Source: Microbacterium testaceum
Lineage (GTDB): Bacteria; Actinomycetota; Actinomycetes; Actinomycetales; Microbacteriaceae
Assembly (NCBI RefSeq): GCF_029761935.1
Contig: NZ_CP121699.1
Span: 1,116,001-1,180,000 of the forward strand
DNA length: 64,000 nt
Direction of reading: 5' to 3'
In this document: positions 36,734 through 47,423 of the stretch, piece by piece
Layout of the letters: every line of letters starts with the position of its first letter
Numbering within the stretch: position 1 is the first letter of the stretch
Position numbers and translations under genes: made by a program
Notes under the pieces: generated by a model
What the model saw: only the letters and a program-made list of their open reading frames with translations
Told to the model about the DNA's origin: nothing
Database searches by the model: none

Positions 36734-38293
36734 TCAGGAGGCGGGGGTGAGCTGGGGCCCGAAGGCCTCGATCTCGGACAGGGTCATCCAGGTGGACGAG
36801 GTCTTGTTCTTCACCAGCACGCGAAGACCCGTGGCGAGGACGGGACGCGAGGCGGTGACCTCGAGACGCAGGTCGGCCGACGTGTTGGCGGCGGGCCAGG
36901 CGGTGGCGGAGGGAAGGTTCGCCCACCCGCCGCGCGTGGTGCGGTACTGCACGGTGACCGAGCCGATGTTCTGCTTGCCGCCGATGTCGTACACGTTCAC
37001 ACTCGAGATCTGCCGCGGCTGGTCGAGGTAGAAGGTCACGCGGTTGGGGTTCACGCGGTTCGCCGAGCCCCCCGAGCGCCAGTCGGCGAAGCCAGTGGCG
37101 GTGCGGTTCCCGTCGGTGAGGGCGAAGGTCGTGGAGTCCTTGAACGACCAGTCGGGGTGCACGCCCGACTGACGGAGCACGTTCACCTGCTGCGCGGCCG
37201 AGACCGTGACCACGAGCGTGGCTGAGAAGCCGAGCCCCGAGACCGCCGGGACCTTCACCGTTCCGGGCGTCGAGAACGCGGCATCCGTCACGCCCGTGAA
37301 GTCCCAGCGCACGGGGGCGGTCAGGGTCTGCCCGGTGTCGCCGATACGACGCTGGACCGTGGCCGGGGCCCGCATGGCGACCTCGGCGACGGTGGCGCCC
37401 GCGTAGGTGGTGAGCGCGGAGTCCGCGGCGTCCGAGAGGGCGCCGACGGCGACGGATGCCGTGAGAGCCACGTCTTCACCGAAGAAACCCTTCGCCGTTC
37501 CCGTCACCGAGACCATTCCGGGCGTCAGCCAGGTCGTCGCAGCCGGCAGCGCCCAGGTGATGGGCGACAGCGTCACCGTGCGGCCCCAGCCGTAGCGGCC
37601 GCTGAGTGAGCTCGGCAGGGTCGGGAGCACGCCCGGCGTGGTGACGAGCGAGGGAGAGGTCACGGTCGGGGTGAGAGCGTGCACGCGCCACTGCTGCACC
37701 GCGGCGGAGGCGTTGAGGGTGTAGGTCTGCACCTCCGAGCCGTCGGCCGTCTTCCAGTTGTAGAGGTCGAGAGCCGATTCCCTGCCCTCGCGATCGCGCT
37801 GCACGTTGACGAGGTTCACGGCCCCGTTGCCCGCGTCGCGCAGCTCCCACTGGGCGTAGGGGTCGGTCGCGGAGTCGGCGACATCGGCCGTCTGCAGGTA
37901 GCGGAAGGCGTCCTGGTCGTTGCGCGAGCGGGTGAGGACGCGGTCCTTCTGATCGGCGATGAGGAACGTGCGCGCCGAGCCGACGACCGGGTACAGGCGA
38001 AGCGCCTGAGCGGACAGCGTCTGAGGGTCGGCTTGCGCCATCGACGAGATCGATGCCACCGCCGGAGTCGTCGAGCCGGGCGCGCTCGAGACCTGAGCGT
38101 CCCCCGCCCCGATCCGGAGCACCTTGCCGCTCGCGTGGACGCTCTCGACGAGCACGAGCTGCGCTGCGCCGACGGCCGACGCGGAGACGGGCGTTTCGGT
38201 GGCGGCGAGGGCGGGAGGGGCGGATGCCAACAAGCTCGCGGCGGCCACGAGGGTCGCGGCCGCGCGGAGCAGTCGCGATCGGGTGGGGGTCAT
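36734..38293 (-). CDS. Secreted protein with RICIN-like, Ig-like (Big_4) and F5/8 type C domains
   Basis: 519 residues. Signal peptide ending SAPPALA (about 1-31). Then a beta-trefoil region with repeated Q-x-W signatures (YAQWELRD, VQQWRV; about 50-205), a Big_4 Ig domain (VTTPGVLPTLPSSLSGRYGWG and ITWALP; about 218-290), a second similar repeat (about 300-375), and a C-terminal discoidin (F5/8 C) domain (WSFKDSTTFALTDGN to LSEIEAFGP; about 385-515). All are carbohydrate- or surface-binding modules; I see no catalytic domain. Likely operates with the phosphoesterase encoded next to it. ATG at 38293; no strong ribosome site seen. Confidence 0.85.
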   Translation of the reverse strand: MTPTRSRLLRAAATLVAAASLLASAPPALAATETPVSASAVGAAQLVLVESVHASGKVLRIGAGDAQVSSAPGSTTPAVASISSMAQADPQTLSAQALRLYPVVGSARTFLIADQKDRVLTRSRNDQDAFRYLQTADVADSATDPYAQWELRDAGNGAVNLVNVQRDREGRESALDLYNWKTADGSEVQTYTLNASAAVQQWRVHALTPTVTSPSLVTTPGVLPTLPSSLSGRYGWGRTVTLSPITWALPAATTWLTPGMVSVTGTAKGFFGEDVALTASVAVGALSDAADSALTTYAGATVAEVAMRAPATVQRRIGDTGQTLTAPVRWDFTGVTDAAFSTPGTVKVPAVSGLGFSATLVVTVSAAQQVNVLRQSGVHPDWSFKDSTTFALTDGNRTATGFADWRSGGSANRVNPNRVTFYLDQPRQISSVNVYDIGGKQNIGSVTVQYRTTRGGWANLPSATAWPAANTSADLRLEVTASRPVLATGLRVLVKNKTSSTWMTLSEIEAFGPQLTPAS

Positions 38294-38593
38294 GAGTGAC
38301 GGGTCCTTCCTGGTGCGTGCGCTCCCCCCCGGGGCGCGCACGTCGGCGCGAGGAGCATGGGCTCCCGACGGGGTGGCGGGACGCGTGGTCGGGAGCTGTG
38401 GGGAGCGGCCCGCGAGAGCGGGCGACCCGACTGTAGGGAGCGCCCCCGCCGGACGCGGGTCCGGGAACGGTCGCACCGGTGAACGAGACCCGTCCTGTTC
38501 GGTGCGCGGGGCGGCAGCCGACGACCCCTTTCCGTGTCCGTCGGCCGCGTCGGCGACCGAGTCGGGAGCGGGCCCCCGCGATACGATGGACGG
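38294..38593. other. 300-base divergent intergenic region
   Basis: Lies between the divergent secreted-protein gene and the asparaginase-like gene. It holds TACGAT (38582-38587), the -10 of the latter, several GC-rich partial hairpins (for example GAGCGGCCCGCGAGAGCGGGC near 38402), and whatever promoter drives the secreted pair, which I could not pin down. No open frame that looks real. Confidence 0.6.
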
Positions 38594-39577
38594 ATGCCCG
38601 CTACGCCCCCCGCCTCCGTCGAACTCGCCGTCGTCGACCGCAACGATTTCGTCGAATCCCGCCACTACGGCGTCGCCGTGGTCCTCGCCCCCGACGGGTC
38701 CGAGAAGCTGACCCTCGGCGATGCGAGCGCGCTCTTCCTCCCCCGCTCGAGCATGAAGCCCCTGCAGGCGCTGGCGTGTCTCTCGGCGGGCGCCGAGCTT
38801 GCCGACGAGCGTCTCGCGATCTCGATGGCGAGCCACGCGGGCACCGAGCGCCACGCCGAGGTGGCTCGCGGCATCCTGCAGTCCGCCGGCCTCACCGAAG
38901 ATGACCTCGGGTGCCCGGCGGCCTGGCCCACCGACACCGCGTCACGCGACGAGATGGTGCGTGATCACGCCGCGCCCTCGCCGCTGCGCATGAACTGCTC
39001 GGGCAAGCACGCCGCGATGCTCCTGACCTGCGTGGCGAACGGCTGGAGCACGGGCGACTACCTCGATCCGCAGCATCCGCTGCAGGCGCACATCCGCGAG
39101 GTCATCGAACGTCTCGTGGGTGAGCGCATGACCACGACGGCGATCGACGGCTGCGGAGCCCCCGTCTACGCCATGAGCCTCGTCGGTCTCGCACGGGCCA
39201 TCCAGCGCATCGCGACGTCGTCGGAGCGCTCCCCCTTCGCTCTGCACCGCAGCGCCGGAACCCTCGTGCGCGCCGTGCGCGAGCACCCGTGGACCATCGA
39301 CGGCCCCGGCCGGCCCGACACGATCGTCATCGAACGCCTCGGGGTCTTCTCGAAGATGGGCGCCGAGGGCGTGCAGGTCATGACCGCCCCCGACGGCACC
39401 ACGGTCGCCCTCAAGATGCTCGATGGCTCGAATCGCGCCGGACATGTCGTCGCGCTGCGCCTGCTCGAGAGGGTCGGGGCTCTCACCGCCGCGGCGGTCG
39501 ACGACACCGTGGCGCAGCTCTCGCTGTCGATCCTGGGCGGCGGTCGCGAGGTCGGTTCGATTCGCTCCGCGGTCTGA
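38594..39577 (+). CDS. Asparaginase-like protein (AnsA/COG4448, thermolabile type)
   Basis: 327 residues, matching the asparaginase family typified by the Rhizobium etli enzyme, which is unrelated to E. coli AnsB. Its motifs are visible: SxxK-type RSSMKPLQALA (about 48-58), SHAGTERH, MNCSGKHAAML with its Cys, and DGCGAPVYAMSL, the Cys in the third metal/active-site motif. Likely hydrolyses L-asparagine to aspartate and ammonia. ATG 38594 with TACGAT 6 bases upstream, leaderless. An APC permease gene converges on it and may supply amino acids (weak context). Confidence 0.85.
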   Translation: MPATPPASVELAVVDRNDFVESRHYGVAVVLAPDGSEKLTLGDASALFLPRSSMKPLQALACLSAGAELADERLAISMASHAGTERHAEVARGILQSAGLTEDDLGCPAAWPTDTASRDEMVRDHAAPSPLRMNCSGKHAAMLLTCVANGWSTGDYLDPQHPLQAHIREVIERLVGERMTTTAIDGCGAPVYAMSLVGLARAIQRIATSSERSPFALHRSAGTLVRAVREHPWTIDGPGRPDTIVIERLGVFSKMGAEGVQVMTAPDGTTVALKMLDGSNRAGHVVALRLLERVGALTAAAVDDTVAQLSLSILGGGREVGSIRSAV

Positions 39578-39613
39578 CCCCGACGCCCCGCCCCTCCACG
39601 GTGCGGCGGCCGC

Positions 39614-41146
39614 TCAGATGCCCCCGTCGACCGAGCGCGGGTGGGCGATCGGCTCGTCCGGGACGAGCACCTCGGTCTCGCGATTGAGGCTCTCGCCGCG
39701 GAAGAACGGCTTCGATCCCGGGAACAGGTACCAGAGCACCATCAGCACGACCCCGATCGCCAGCGCCCCGATACCGACGACGAAGGTGCCGCCGATGCCG
39801 AGGAGCACGGTGTTGCCGTACTCGGGGTCGGACATGTCGACGGCCGACTGCACGAAGGCGTACGTCAGCATGAGGGCTCCCAGCAGGGGCAGGATGCCGC
39901 GGTAGACGAGGTTCTTCGCCGACGAGAACAGCTCGCGTCGGTAGAACCACACGCAGGCGTACCCCGTCATCGCGTAGTAGAAAGCGATCGCGAGCCCGAG
40001 CGACAGGATCGAGTCCTGCAGGATGTTGTCGCTGATGATCGTCATGCCGACGTAGTAGACGCTCGCGACGACGCCCATCACCAGCGTCGAGAACGACGGC
40101 GTGCGGAAGCGGGGGTGCACCGTCTGGAAGCGGTGCGGCAGCGCCTTGTAGGCGGCCATCGCGAGCGTTCCCCGCGCGGTGGGGAGGATCGTGGTCTGCG
40201 TCGACGACACCGCCGAGATGAGCACGGCGACGATGAGGACCCACCCGAACGGGCCGAACAGGTCGTCCTTGAGAGCGAGGAACACGTCGTCGGCGTTGGC
40301 GGGGTTGGCCAGCCCCGCTCCGTCCTCGCCGACGCCGGCGTACATCATCGCCGCCACCGTGACCGTGACGTAGGTGCCGAGCAGGATGACGGTGGTCAGG
40401 AGCGCGGCGCGGCCCGGGATGCGCTTGGGGTCCTTGGTCTCTTCGTTGAGCGCCAGGCAGGTGTCCCATCCCCAGTAGATGAACAACGCGAGCAGGACGG
40501 CCTCGGTGAATCCGCTCCAGTCGGTGAACCCGAAGGGGTTGAACCACGCGAGATCGAAGGGGGTGGGATTCGGCGCCGTCCCGTCGAAGAACTTCCACAG
40601 CGCCAACACCACGAAGAGCACCAGGACGAGGTACTGCACGGCGAGCAGGATGTTCTGGATCCGCTCGCCGATCTCGACCCCGCGGTAGCTCACGTAGGTC
40701 ATCGCAGCGATGAAGGCCACGCCCGTCGCCGTGACGAGCGGCACGTTCTCGGCGAGGGAACCGTCTCCGATCAGCGACCACAGGTAGATGCCGGCGATCT
40801 GCGACAGGTTGGCGAGCACCACCATCCCCGCGACGGCGACACCCCAACCTCCCATCCACCCGACCCAGGGGCCGAACGCCTTCGTCCCCCACGTGAACGT
40901 GGTGCCGCAGTCGGGCACCTCGTTGTTCAACTCGCGGTAGGCGAAGGCGATGAACAGCATCGGGATGAAGGCCAGCACGAACGCGATGGGCGCCGACGCC
41001 CCGACCGCGAGGACGACGAAGCCGAGAGTTGCGACGAGGGAGTACACCGGCGCGGTGGATGCCAGACCGATCACGGTCGAGCCCCACAGGCCCAGGGTGC
41101 CAGTGGCCAGGCCTTTTCCGGCCGTCCGTTCGGGTGCGGAGGTCAT
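39614..41146 (-). CDS. APC-family amino acid permease
   Basis: Twelve-helix transporter of 510 residues. Helix 1 carries the unwound GLASTAPVYSL motif; other APC marks include LFIAFAYRELNNEVPDCGTTFTW and NEETKDPKRIPGRAALLTT. Substrate cannot be read; cationic or neutral amino acids or amines are possible. ATG at 41146 follows TACGTT (complement 41153-41158) after 6 bases, predicted leaderless. It converges with the asparaginase-like gene (36 bases between stop codons). Confidence 0.9.
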   Translation of the reverse strand: MTSAPERTAGKGLATGTLGLWGSTVIGLASTAPVYSLVATLGFVVLAVGASAPIAFVLAFIPMLFIAFAYRELNNEVPDCGTTFTWGTKAFGPWVGWMGGWGVAVAGMVVLANLSQIAGIYLWSLIGDGSLAENVPLVTATGVAFIAAMTYVSYRGVEIGERIQNILLAVQYLVLVLFVVLALWKFFDGTAPNPTPFDLAWFNPFGFTDWSGFTEAVLLALFIYWGWDTCLALNEETKDPKRIPGRAALLTTVILLGTYVTVTVAAMMYAGVGEDGAGLANPANADDVFLALKDDLFGPFGWVLIVAVLISAVSSTQTTILPTARGTLAMAAYKALPHRFQTVHPRFRTPSFSTLVMGVVASVYYVGMTIISDNILQDSILSLGLAIAFYYAMTGYACVWFYRRELFSSAKNLVYRGILPLLGALMLTYAFVQSAVDMSDPEYGNTVLLGIGGTFVVGIGALAIGVVLMVLWYLFPGSKPFFRGESLNRETEVLVPDEPIAHPRSVDGGI

Positions 41147-41189
41147 ATGCCGAACGTAGAATCCGCGGTCTCCGCGGTCAAGATGAATT

Positions 41190-41963
41190 TCAGGCGGAGC
41201 GGCGGGCGACGTCGAGGACGACGATCGAGATGTTGTCGCGTCCGCCGTTCTCGAGGGCGGCGGCCATCATGGCCTCGACGGCTGCAGCCGGGTCCGTATT
41301 CGCCTCGAGGAAATGACGGATGCCGAAATCCGTGAGCTCTTTGGTGAGACCGTCGGAGCAGATCACGAAGCGATCGCCGTCGAGCACGTCGAGGCGGAGG
41401 TAGTCGGGCTTGACGCTGTCGCTCGGTCCCACGGCGCGGGTGATCACGTTCCCGTAGGGGTGGTTCTCGGCCTCTTCGGGGCTCAGACGCCCGGCGGCGA
41501 TGAGCTCTTGCACCACGGAGTGGTCGGTCGTCACCTGGACGATCTCGCCATCGCGCAGAAGATACACGCGCGAGTCGCCGATGTTCAGCGTCACCCAGTG
41601 CGGTTCTTCGGTGTGGGTCTCGAGGTACACGCCGGTAAGGGTGGTTCCGGTGCCCTCGTCGGTGGTCTCGGGGTGGGCCACGATGTCTTTGACCGCCCGC
41701 GAGAGCGCCTTCTCGATGTTCTTCGTCGAGACCGGGCCCGTCGCGACCACGGCACGGAGCCGCTCGACGGTGCTTGCGCTCGCGATCTCTCCGCCGAGAT
41801 GCCCGCCCATGCCGTCGGCGACGACGAACAGCGGGAAGTCGGCGAGGACGGCGTCCTGGTTCACCTCGCGGCGGCGTCCGACCTCGGTGCTGGCCGCCCA
41901 CGACAGCTCGAGAACGGTGTCACCGAGCGGGACGGTGCGCGTGTGGGTGGTCACCTCGGGCAC
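41190..41963 (-). CDS. PP2C-type protein phosphatase
   Basis: Ser/Thr phosphatase of 257 residues. Metal-site motifs: REVNQDAVL, FVVADGMGGHLGGE, GTGTTLTGV, NIGDSRVYLL, VICSDGLTKEL, and GGRDNISIVVLDV, all conserved in the PP2C family. GTG start at 41963 (VPEVTTHTRTVPLG) after GGAGGATC; an ATG-less longer frame upstream was rejected. No kinase gene is nearby; such phosphatases often reverse PknA/PknB phosphorylation in actinobacteria. Confidence 0.93.
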   Translation of the reverse strand: MPEVTTHTRTVPLGDTVLELSWAASTEVGRRREVNQDAVLADFPLFVVADGMGGHLGGEIASASTVERLRAVVATGPVSTKNIEKALSRAVKDIVAHPETTDEGTGTTLTGVYLETHTEEPHWVTLNIGDSRVYLLRDGEIVQVTTDHSVVQELIAAGRLSPEEAENHPYGNVITRAVGPSDSVKPDYLRLDVLDGDRFVICSDGLTKELTDFGIRHFLEANTDPAAAVEAMMAAALENGGRDNISIVVLDVARRSA

Positions 41964-42081
41964 GAACGATCCTCCGGTTGGCCGACGACTGCGCCGGCAG
42001 AAACGCACGGCCCTGTCATCTTAGTCGACGCTCGGGCACGATCCGAGGACGCGCCGCACCGACACATCCCAGCGGTGGCAT

Positions 42082-43062
42082 TCATCCCGCGGCCGGATCG
42101 GCGGGCAGAGGAAGGATGCCGTCGATCTCGGCGAGATCCTCGGCGCTCGGCGTCCAGGCGGTGGCGGCCGCGGAATTGGCGCGCACCTGCTCTGCGCTCG
42201 TCGCGCCCGCGATGACGCTCGCGACCAGGGGGTTGGCGAGGAACCAGGCGAAGGTCGCCTCGAGCATCGTGATGCCGCGCGCATCGCAGAAGGCCTGGTA
42301 GCGCTCGAGTGCGTCCCAGGGGGCGTCGCGCCACAGGTGGGGGCGCTGACGCATGATGCGGCTCCCCTCCGGGCCCCCGTCGCGCGTGAACTTGCCGGTC
42401 AGCAGGCCGTTGTGCAGGGGGAAGAAGGGCAGGAATCCGAGGCCGTAACGAGCGGCGGCCGGAAGCACCTCCCGCTCGGCGGCGCGGGCCAGCAGGCTGT
42501 ACTGATTCTGGGCCGAGACGAACCGCACGCCGTCGGCGGCATGGTCGGCCTCGGCGATCCGCCACCCCGAGAAGTTCGAGTGCCCGATGTAGCGCACCTT
42601 GCCCTCGCGGACGAGGTCGGCGAGGGCGTCGAGGGTTTCTTCGATCGGCGTCGACGGGTCGGGCGTGTGCAGCTGGTACAGGTCGATCCAGTCGGTGCGC
42701 AGGCGTCGGAGCGAGTCTTCGACGGCACGACGCACGTGCGCGCGGGATGCCTTGGACCCCCCGGTCACCGCGGGGGCGAAATCGGCGTGCCCGAACTTCG
42801 TGGCCAGCACGACCTGATCGCGGCGCCCCTCGAGCGCCTCCCCCATCAGCGTCTCGGACAAACCGAACTCGCGACCGTACATGTCGGCGGTGTCGAGGAA
42901 AGTCACGCCCGCATCGATCGCCGCATCGAGCACCGCGCGCGTTCCGTCGAGTGTCTCGGTGGCGGTTCCCGCTCGTCCGAAGTTGTTGCACCCGAGTCCG
43001 ATCGCCGAGACGCGGAGTCCGGAGCGGCCGACGGGACGGAGAGGCAGGTCTGCGGGGGTCAT
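42082..43062 (-). CDS. Aldo/keto reductase (oxidoreductase of the YghZ/Tas type)
   Basis: 326 residues, NADP-dependent carbonyl reductase with unknown natural substrate. Catalytic elements: FLDTADMYGREFGLSE (Asp, Tyr), LATKFGH (Lys), LYQLHTPDP (His), then GHSNFSGW and QNQYSLLAR typical of the AKR branch with larger size than the one at 8.6 kb. ATG at 43062; TAGCGT (complement 43069-43074) 6 bases upstream and GGAGGG also present as a ribosome site. Confidence 0.92.
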   Translation of the reverse strand: MTPADLPLRPVGRSGLRVSAIGLGCNNFGRAGTATETLDGTRAVLDAAIDAGVTFLDTADMYGREFGLSETLMGEALEGRRDQVVLATKFGHADFAPAVTGGSKASRAHVRRAVEDSLRRLRTDWIDLYQLHTPDPSTPIEETLDALADLVREGKVRYIGHSNFSGWRIAEADHAADGVRFVSAQNQYSLLARAAEREVLPAAARYGLGFLPFFPLHNGLLTGKFTRDGGPEGSRIMRQRPHLWRDAPWDALERYQAFCDARGITMLEATFAWFLANPLVASVIAGATSAEQVRANSAAATAWTPSAEDLAEIDGILPLPADPAAG

Positions 43063-43087
43063 CCCTCCACGCTAGCGGCGGGAACGG

Positions 43088-43121
43088 CGAAGGGCTCCCC
43101 GCGGGTGCGAGGAGCCCTTCG
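43088..43121 (-). terminator. Hairpin terminator after the DUF5684-like gene
   Basis: Perfect 11-base arms CGAAGGGCTCC (43088-43098) and GGAGCCCTTCG (43111-43121), 18 bases past the stop codon. It also marks the border to the next gene on the same strand. Confidence 0.75.
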
Positions 43122-43138
43122 TGAACGAGACCGGTGTA

Positions 43139-43837
43139 TCAGACCACGGGTCCGGCCGGCGGGGGCGGGGGCGTGGTGCCCGTCGCGGGCGGCGGCGGAG
43201 TCGTGCCGGTGGCCGGCGGGTTGTACGACAGCGGGGCCGGGGGCGTGCTGCCGTAGCCGGGAGCGCCGTACCCGGAGCCGCCGACACCCGGGCCGCCGTT
43301 GCCGGAGACCTGCTGGGAGGGCTGCACGGGGATGCCGTTCCACACCGTCTTGTCGGCGAGGAAGGAGTTGGCCCAGGGGGCGGGGCGGATGGCGGGGTTC
43401 CACGGGTTGTTGCCGAACGCGAGGATCGCGAGGAAGATCCACTGCCCCAGGGGGCCGAGGATGAACAGCAGCAGGATCGGCCACTCACGACCGAACTTCG
43501 CGTTGACGCGGTACGACACCATGATCAGCGCGACCACGATCGCGATGCCGGCCAGGAAGTTGAGGATCGGGATCGCCGTCGCCACGACAAGGGCCAGGAT
43601 GACCCATGGCGAGAGGTCGCCCAGCTTGGCGAAGACCATGTAGTTGTAGATCGGGACCCAGGCGCGCCACTTGCCCTGGACGCCGGCCTTGTCGAAGATG
43701 CGCATCAGAAGGAATGCGCTGATGACGTATCCGGCGATGGAGAACAAGAAGATGAACAGGTAGACGATGCCGACCAGAGCGGCTTCGGCTCCGCTCGTCG
43801 TCCCGTAGTCGCTGTAGGCGAGATAAGTAGTGTTCAC
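43139..43837 (-). CDS. Membrane protein with Pro-rich tail (DUF5684-like)
   Basis: 232 residues. Four hydrophobic segments (about 20-48, 75-92, 93-112, 118-142), with RAWVPIYNYMVFAKL between the first two; this pattern resembles DUF5684 signal-peptidase-neighbour proteins. The last 70 residues are Gly/Pro/Thr-rich, with repeats PPATGTTPPPP. GTG start at 43837 after GAGAGG. Function unknown. Confidence 0.75.
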   Translation of the reverse strand: MNTTYLAYSDYGTTSGAEAALVGIVYLFIFLFSIAGYVISAFLLMRIFDKAGVQGKWRAWVPIYNYMVFAKLGDLSPWVILALVVATAIPILNFLAGIAIVVALIMVSYRVNAKFGREWPILLLFILGPLGQWIFLAILAFGNNPWNPAIRPAPWANSFLADKTVWNGIPVQPSQQVSGNGGPGVGGSGYGAPGYGSTPPAPLSYNPPATGTTPPPPATGTTPPPPPAGPVV

Positions 43838-43944
43838 GAGGTTCCTCTCGTACGGAGTCGTGCGCGTCGCGCGGCACCGGCGGGGCTCTCCCGCGCCTCA
43901 CATGCTAGCGAAGCTGAGACTTTCCTGACAGGGGCACGCCCATG

Positions 43945-44694
43945 TCATGCAATGAGCGCCACCTCGCCGGCCTCCCCCGGGCGGACCACCCACCCCGCGT
44001 CGGACGCCCAGCTCACGAACTCGTCGAGCGAGGCGATGCGGACGCCCTGGGACGCGAGGGATCGCACAAGCTCACCCTTCGCGTGTTTGTTGAAGTGGTT
44101 GAGCGCGCGAGTCCGACCACCCGAGTCCTCGCTCATGACCCGCACGTAGGCCGAGGGGACACTCCCCGGCAGCGGCCCGAGAGCCGCGTACGCCTCCGAG
44201 CGCAGGTCGAGGACGAAGTCGGGTCGGCGCTGCGCCCACGCCTGTCGAACGGCATCCGCCCAGATCCGCCGCAGAGCCGGGGCGCCGGGCAGCGACGTCC
44301 CCGCCGCGAGGCGATACGGCGGGATACCGTCGAGGGCACCGACCGGCCCGAACGGCGCCGACTGGATGAGGACGTGCTCGCCGAGCCATGAACGGGATGC
44401 CGCATCAAGGGACGCGGCATCCAGGGCGTCGAACAAGACCCCGGTGTAGCGATCGATCGCCGGCATGGTCGGCGCCGTGCGCACCGCGGCGTTGTCGGCG
44501 ATCTCGTGCCGACGCTTCGCACTGATCTTCAGTACGCGCGCCGCCTCGTCCTCATCGGCGGACAGCGCGACCAGCGCGGCGACGACCGTTTCGCGCGCGT
44601 CCCGGAGAGAAGGGAGCGCGAGGGACGCGAGATCCAGCATCGGGCCGACGCCGCCGGGGCGCTTGGTCTCGGACGGAGGGAGCAGGACGAGCAT
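43945..44694 (-). CDS. yaaA: YaaA family peroxide-stress protein (DUF328)
   Basis: 249 residues; starts MLVLLPPSETKRPGG, the conserved YaaA N-terminus. Other family segments: AIDRYTGVLFDAL, VLIQSAPFGPVGALDGIPPYRLAAG, and a C-terminal FNKHAKGELVR with the conserved KxxKG-type basic run. The E. coli protein lowers free iron and oxidative DNA damage during peroxide stress. It lies downstream of the ATP synthase operon terminator, with its own GAAGG ribosome site. Confidence 0.9.
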   Translation of the reverse strand: MLVLLPPSETKRPGGVGPMLDLASLALPSLRDARETVVAALVALSADEDEAARVLKISAKRRHEIADNAAVRTAPTMPAIDRYTGVLFDALDAASLDAASRSWLGEHVLIQSAPFGPVGALDGIPPYRLAAGTSLPGAPALRRIWADAVRQAWAQRRPDFVLDLRSEAYAALGPLPGSVPSAYVRVMSEDSGGRTRALNHFNKHAKGELVRSLASQGVRIASLDEFVSWASDAGWVVRPGEAGEVALIA

Positions 44695-44715
44695 GGGAAC
44701 CTTCGGGAAAACAGC

Positions 44716-44751
44716 GACGCGCGCCGCCCGGAGATCCGGGCGACGCGCGTC
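44716..44751 (-). terminator. Terminator of the ATP synthase operon
   Basis: GACGCGCG-C-CGCCCGGA (44716-44732) pairs with TCCGGGCG-A-CGCGCGTC (44735-44751) with a single mismatch. In the minus-strand direction GCTGTTTTCCC follows, giving a T run. It lies 16 bases past the atpC stop codon. Confidence 0.85.
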
Positions 44752-44766
44752 GGCGATGAAGCGGCG

Positions 44767-45027
44767 TCAGGAGACGAGAGCGGCGTTTCCGGCGACGATG
44801 GTGAGTTCGTCGTCGGCCATCGACAGGAAGCCGTCCTCGGCGTTGGCCAGGATCTTCGTGCCGTCGGTGCGGGTGATGCGCACCTCGCCCTGGGCGAGGA
44901 TCGCGAGCACCGGCTCATGCCCCTGCATGAAGCCGATCTCACCCTCGACGGTCTTGGCGACGACGAGCGTCGCCTCCCCCGTCCACACCTCGGCGTCTGC
45001 CGACACCAGGCTCACGCGCAACGACAT
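44767..45027 (-). CDS. atpC: F1Fo ATP synthase epsilon subunit
   Basis: 86 residues, the short form common in actinobacteria: only the N-terminal beta-sandwich (LRVSLVSADAEVWTGEATLVVA, GEIGFMQGHEPVLAIL) is present, and the C-terminal helical inhibitory domain is missing. It follows atpD by one base. Role: part of the central stalk, couples rotation. Confidence 0.95.
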   Translation of the reverse strand: MSLRVSLVSADAEVWTGEATLVVAKTVEGEIGFMQGHEPVLAILAQGEVRITRTDGTKILANAEDGFLSMADDELTIVAGNAALVS

Positions 45028-45028
45028 G

Positions 45029-47399
<2,371 letters not shown>

Positions 47400-47423
47400 G
47401 ATTTACGTCCGTGTCCTCGCTCC

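Noticed and set aside
37600..38300. Idea that the RICIN/Ig protein is a glycoside hydrolase
   Set aside because: I see no catalytic domain between the binding modules; all recognisable parts are binding or Ig-like.
44716..44751. Extra copy of the CGCAGGAGAT repeat (contains GGAGATCCGG)
   Set aside because: The GGAGATCC core is the tip of the ATP operon terminator; the outer parts do not match the repeat ends.
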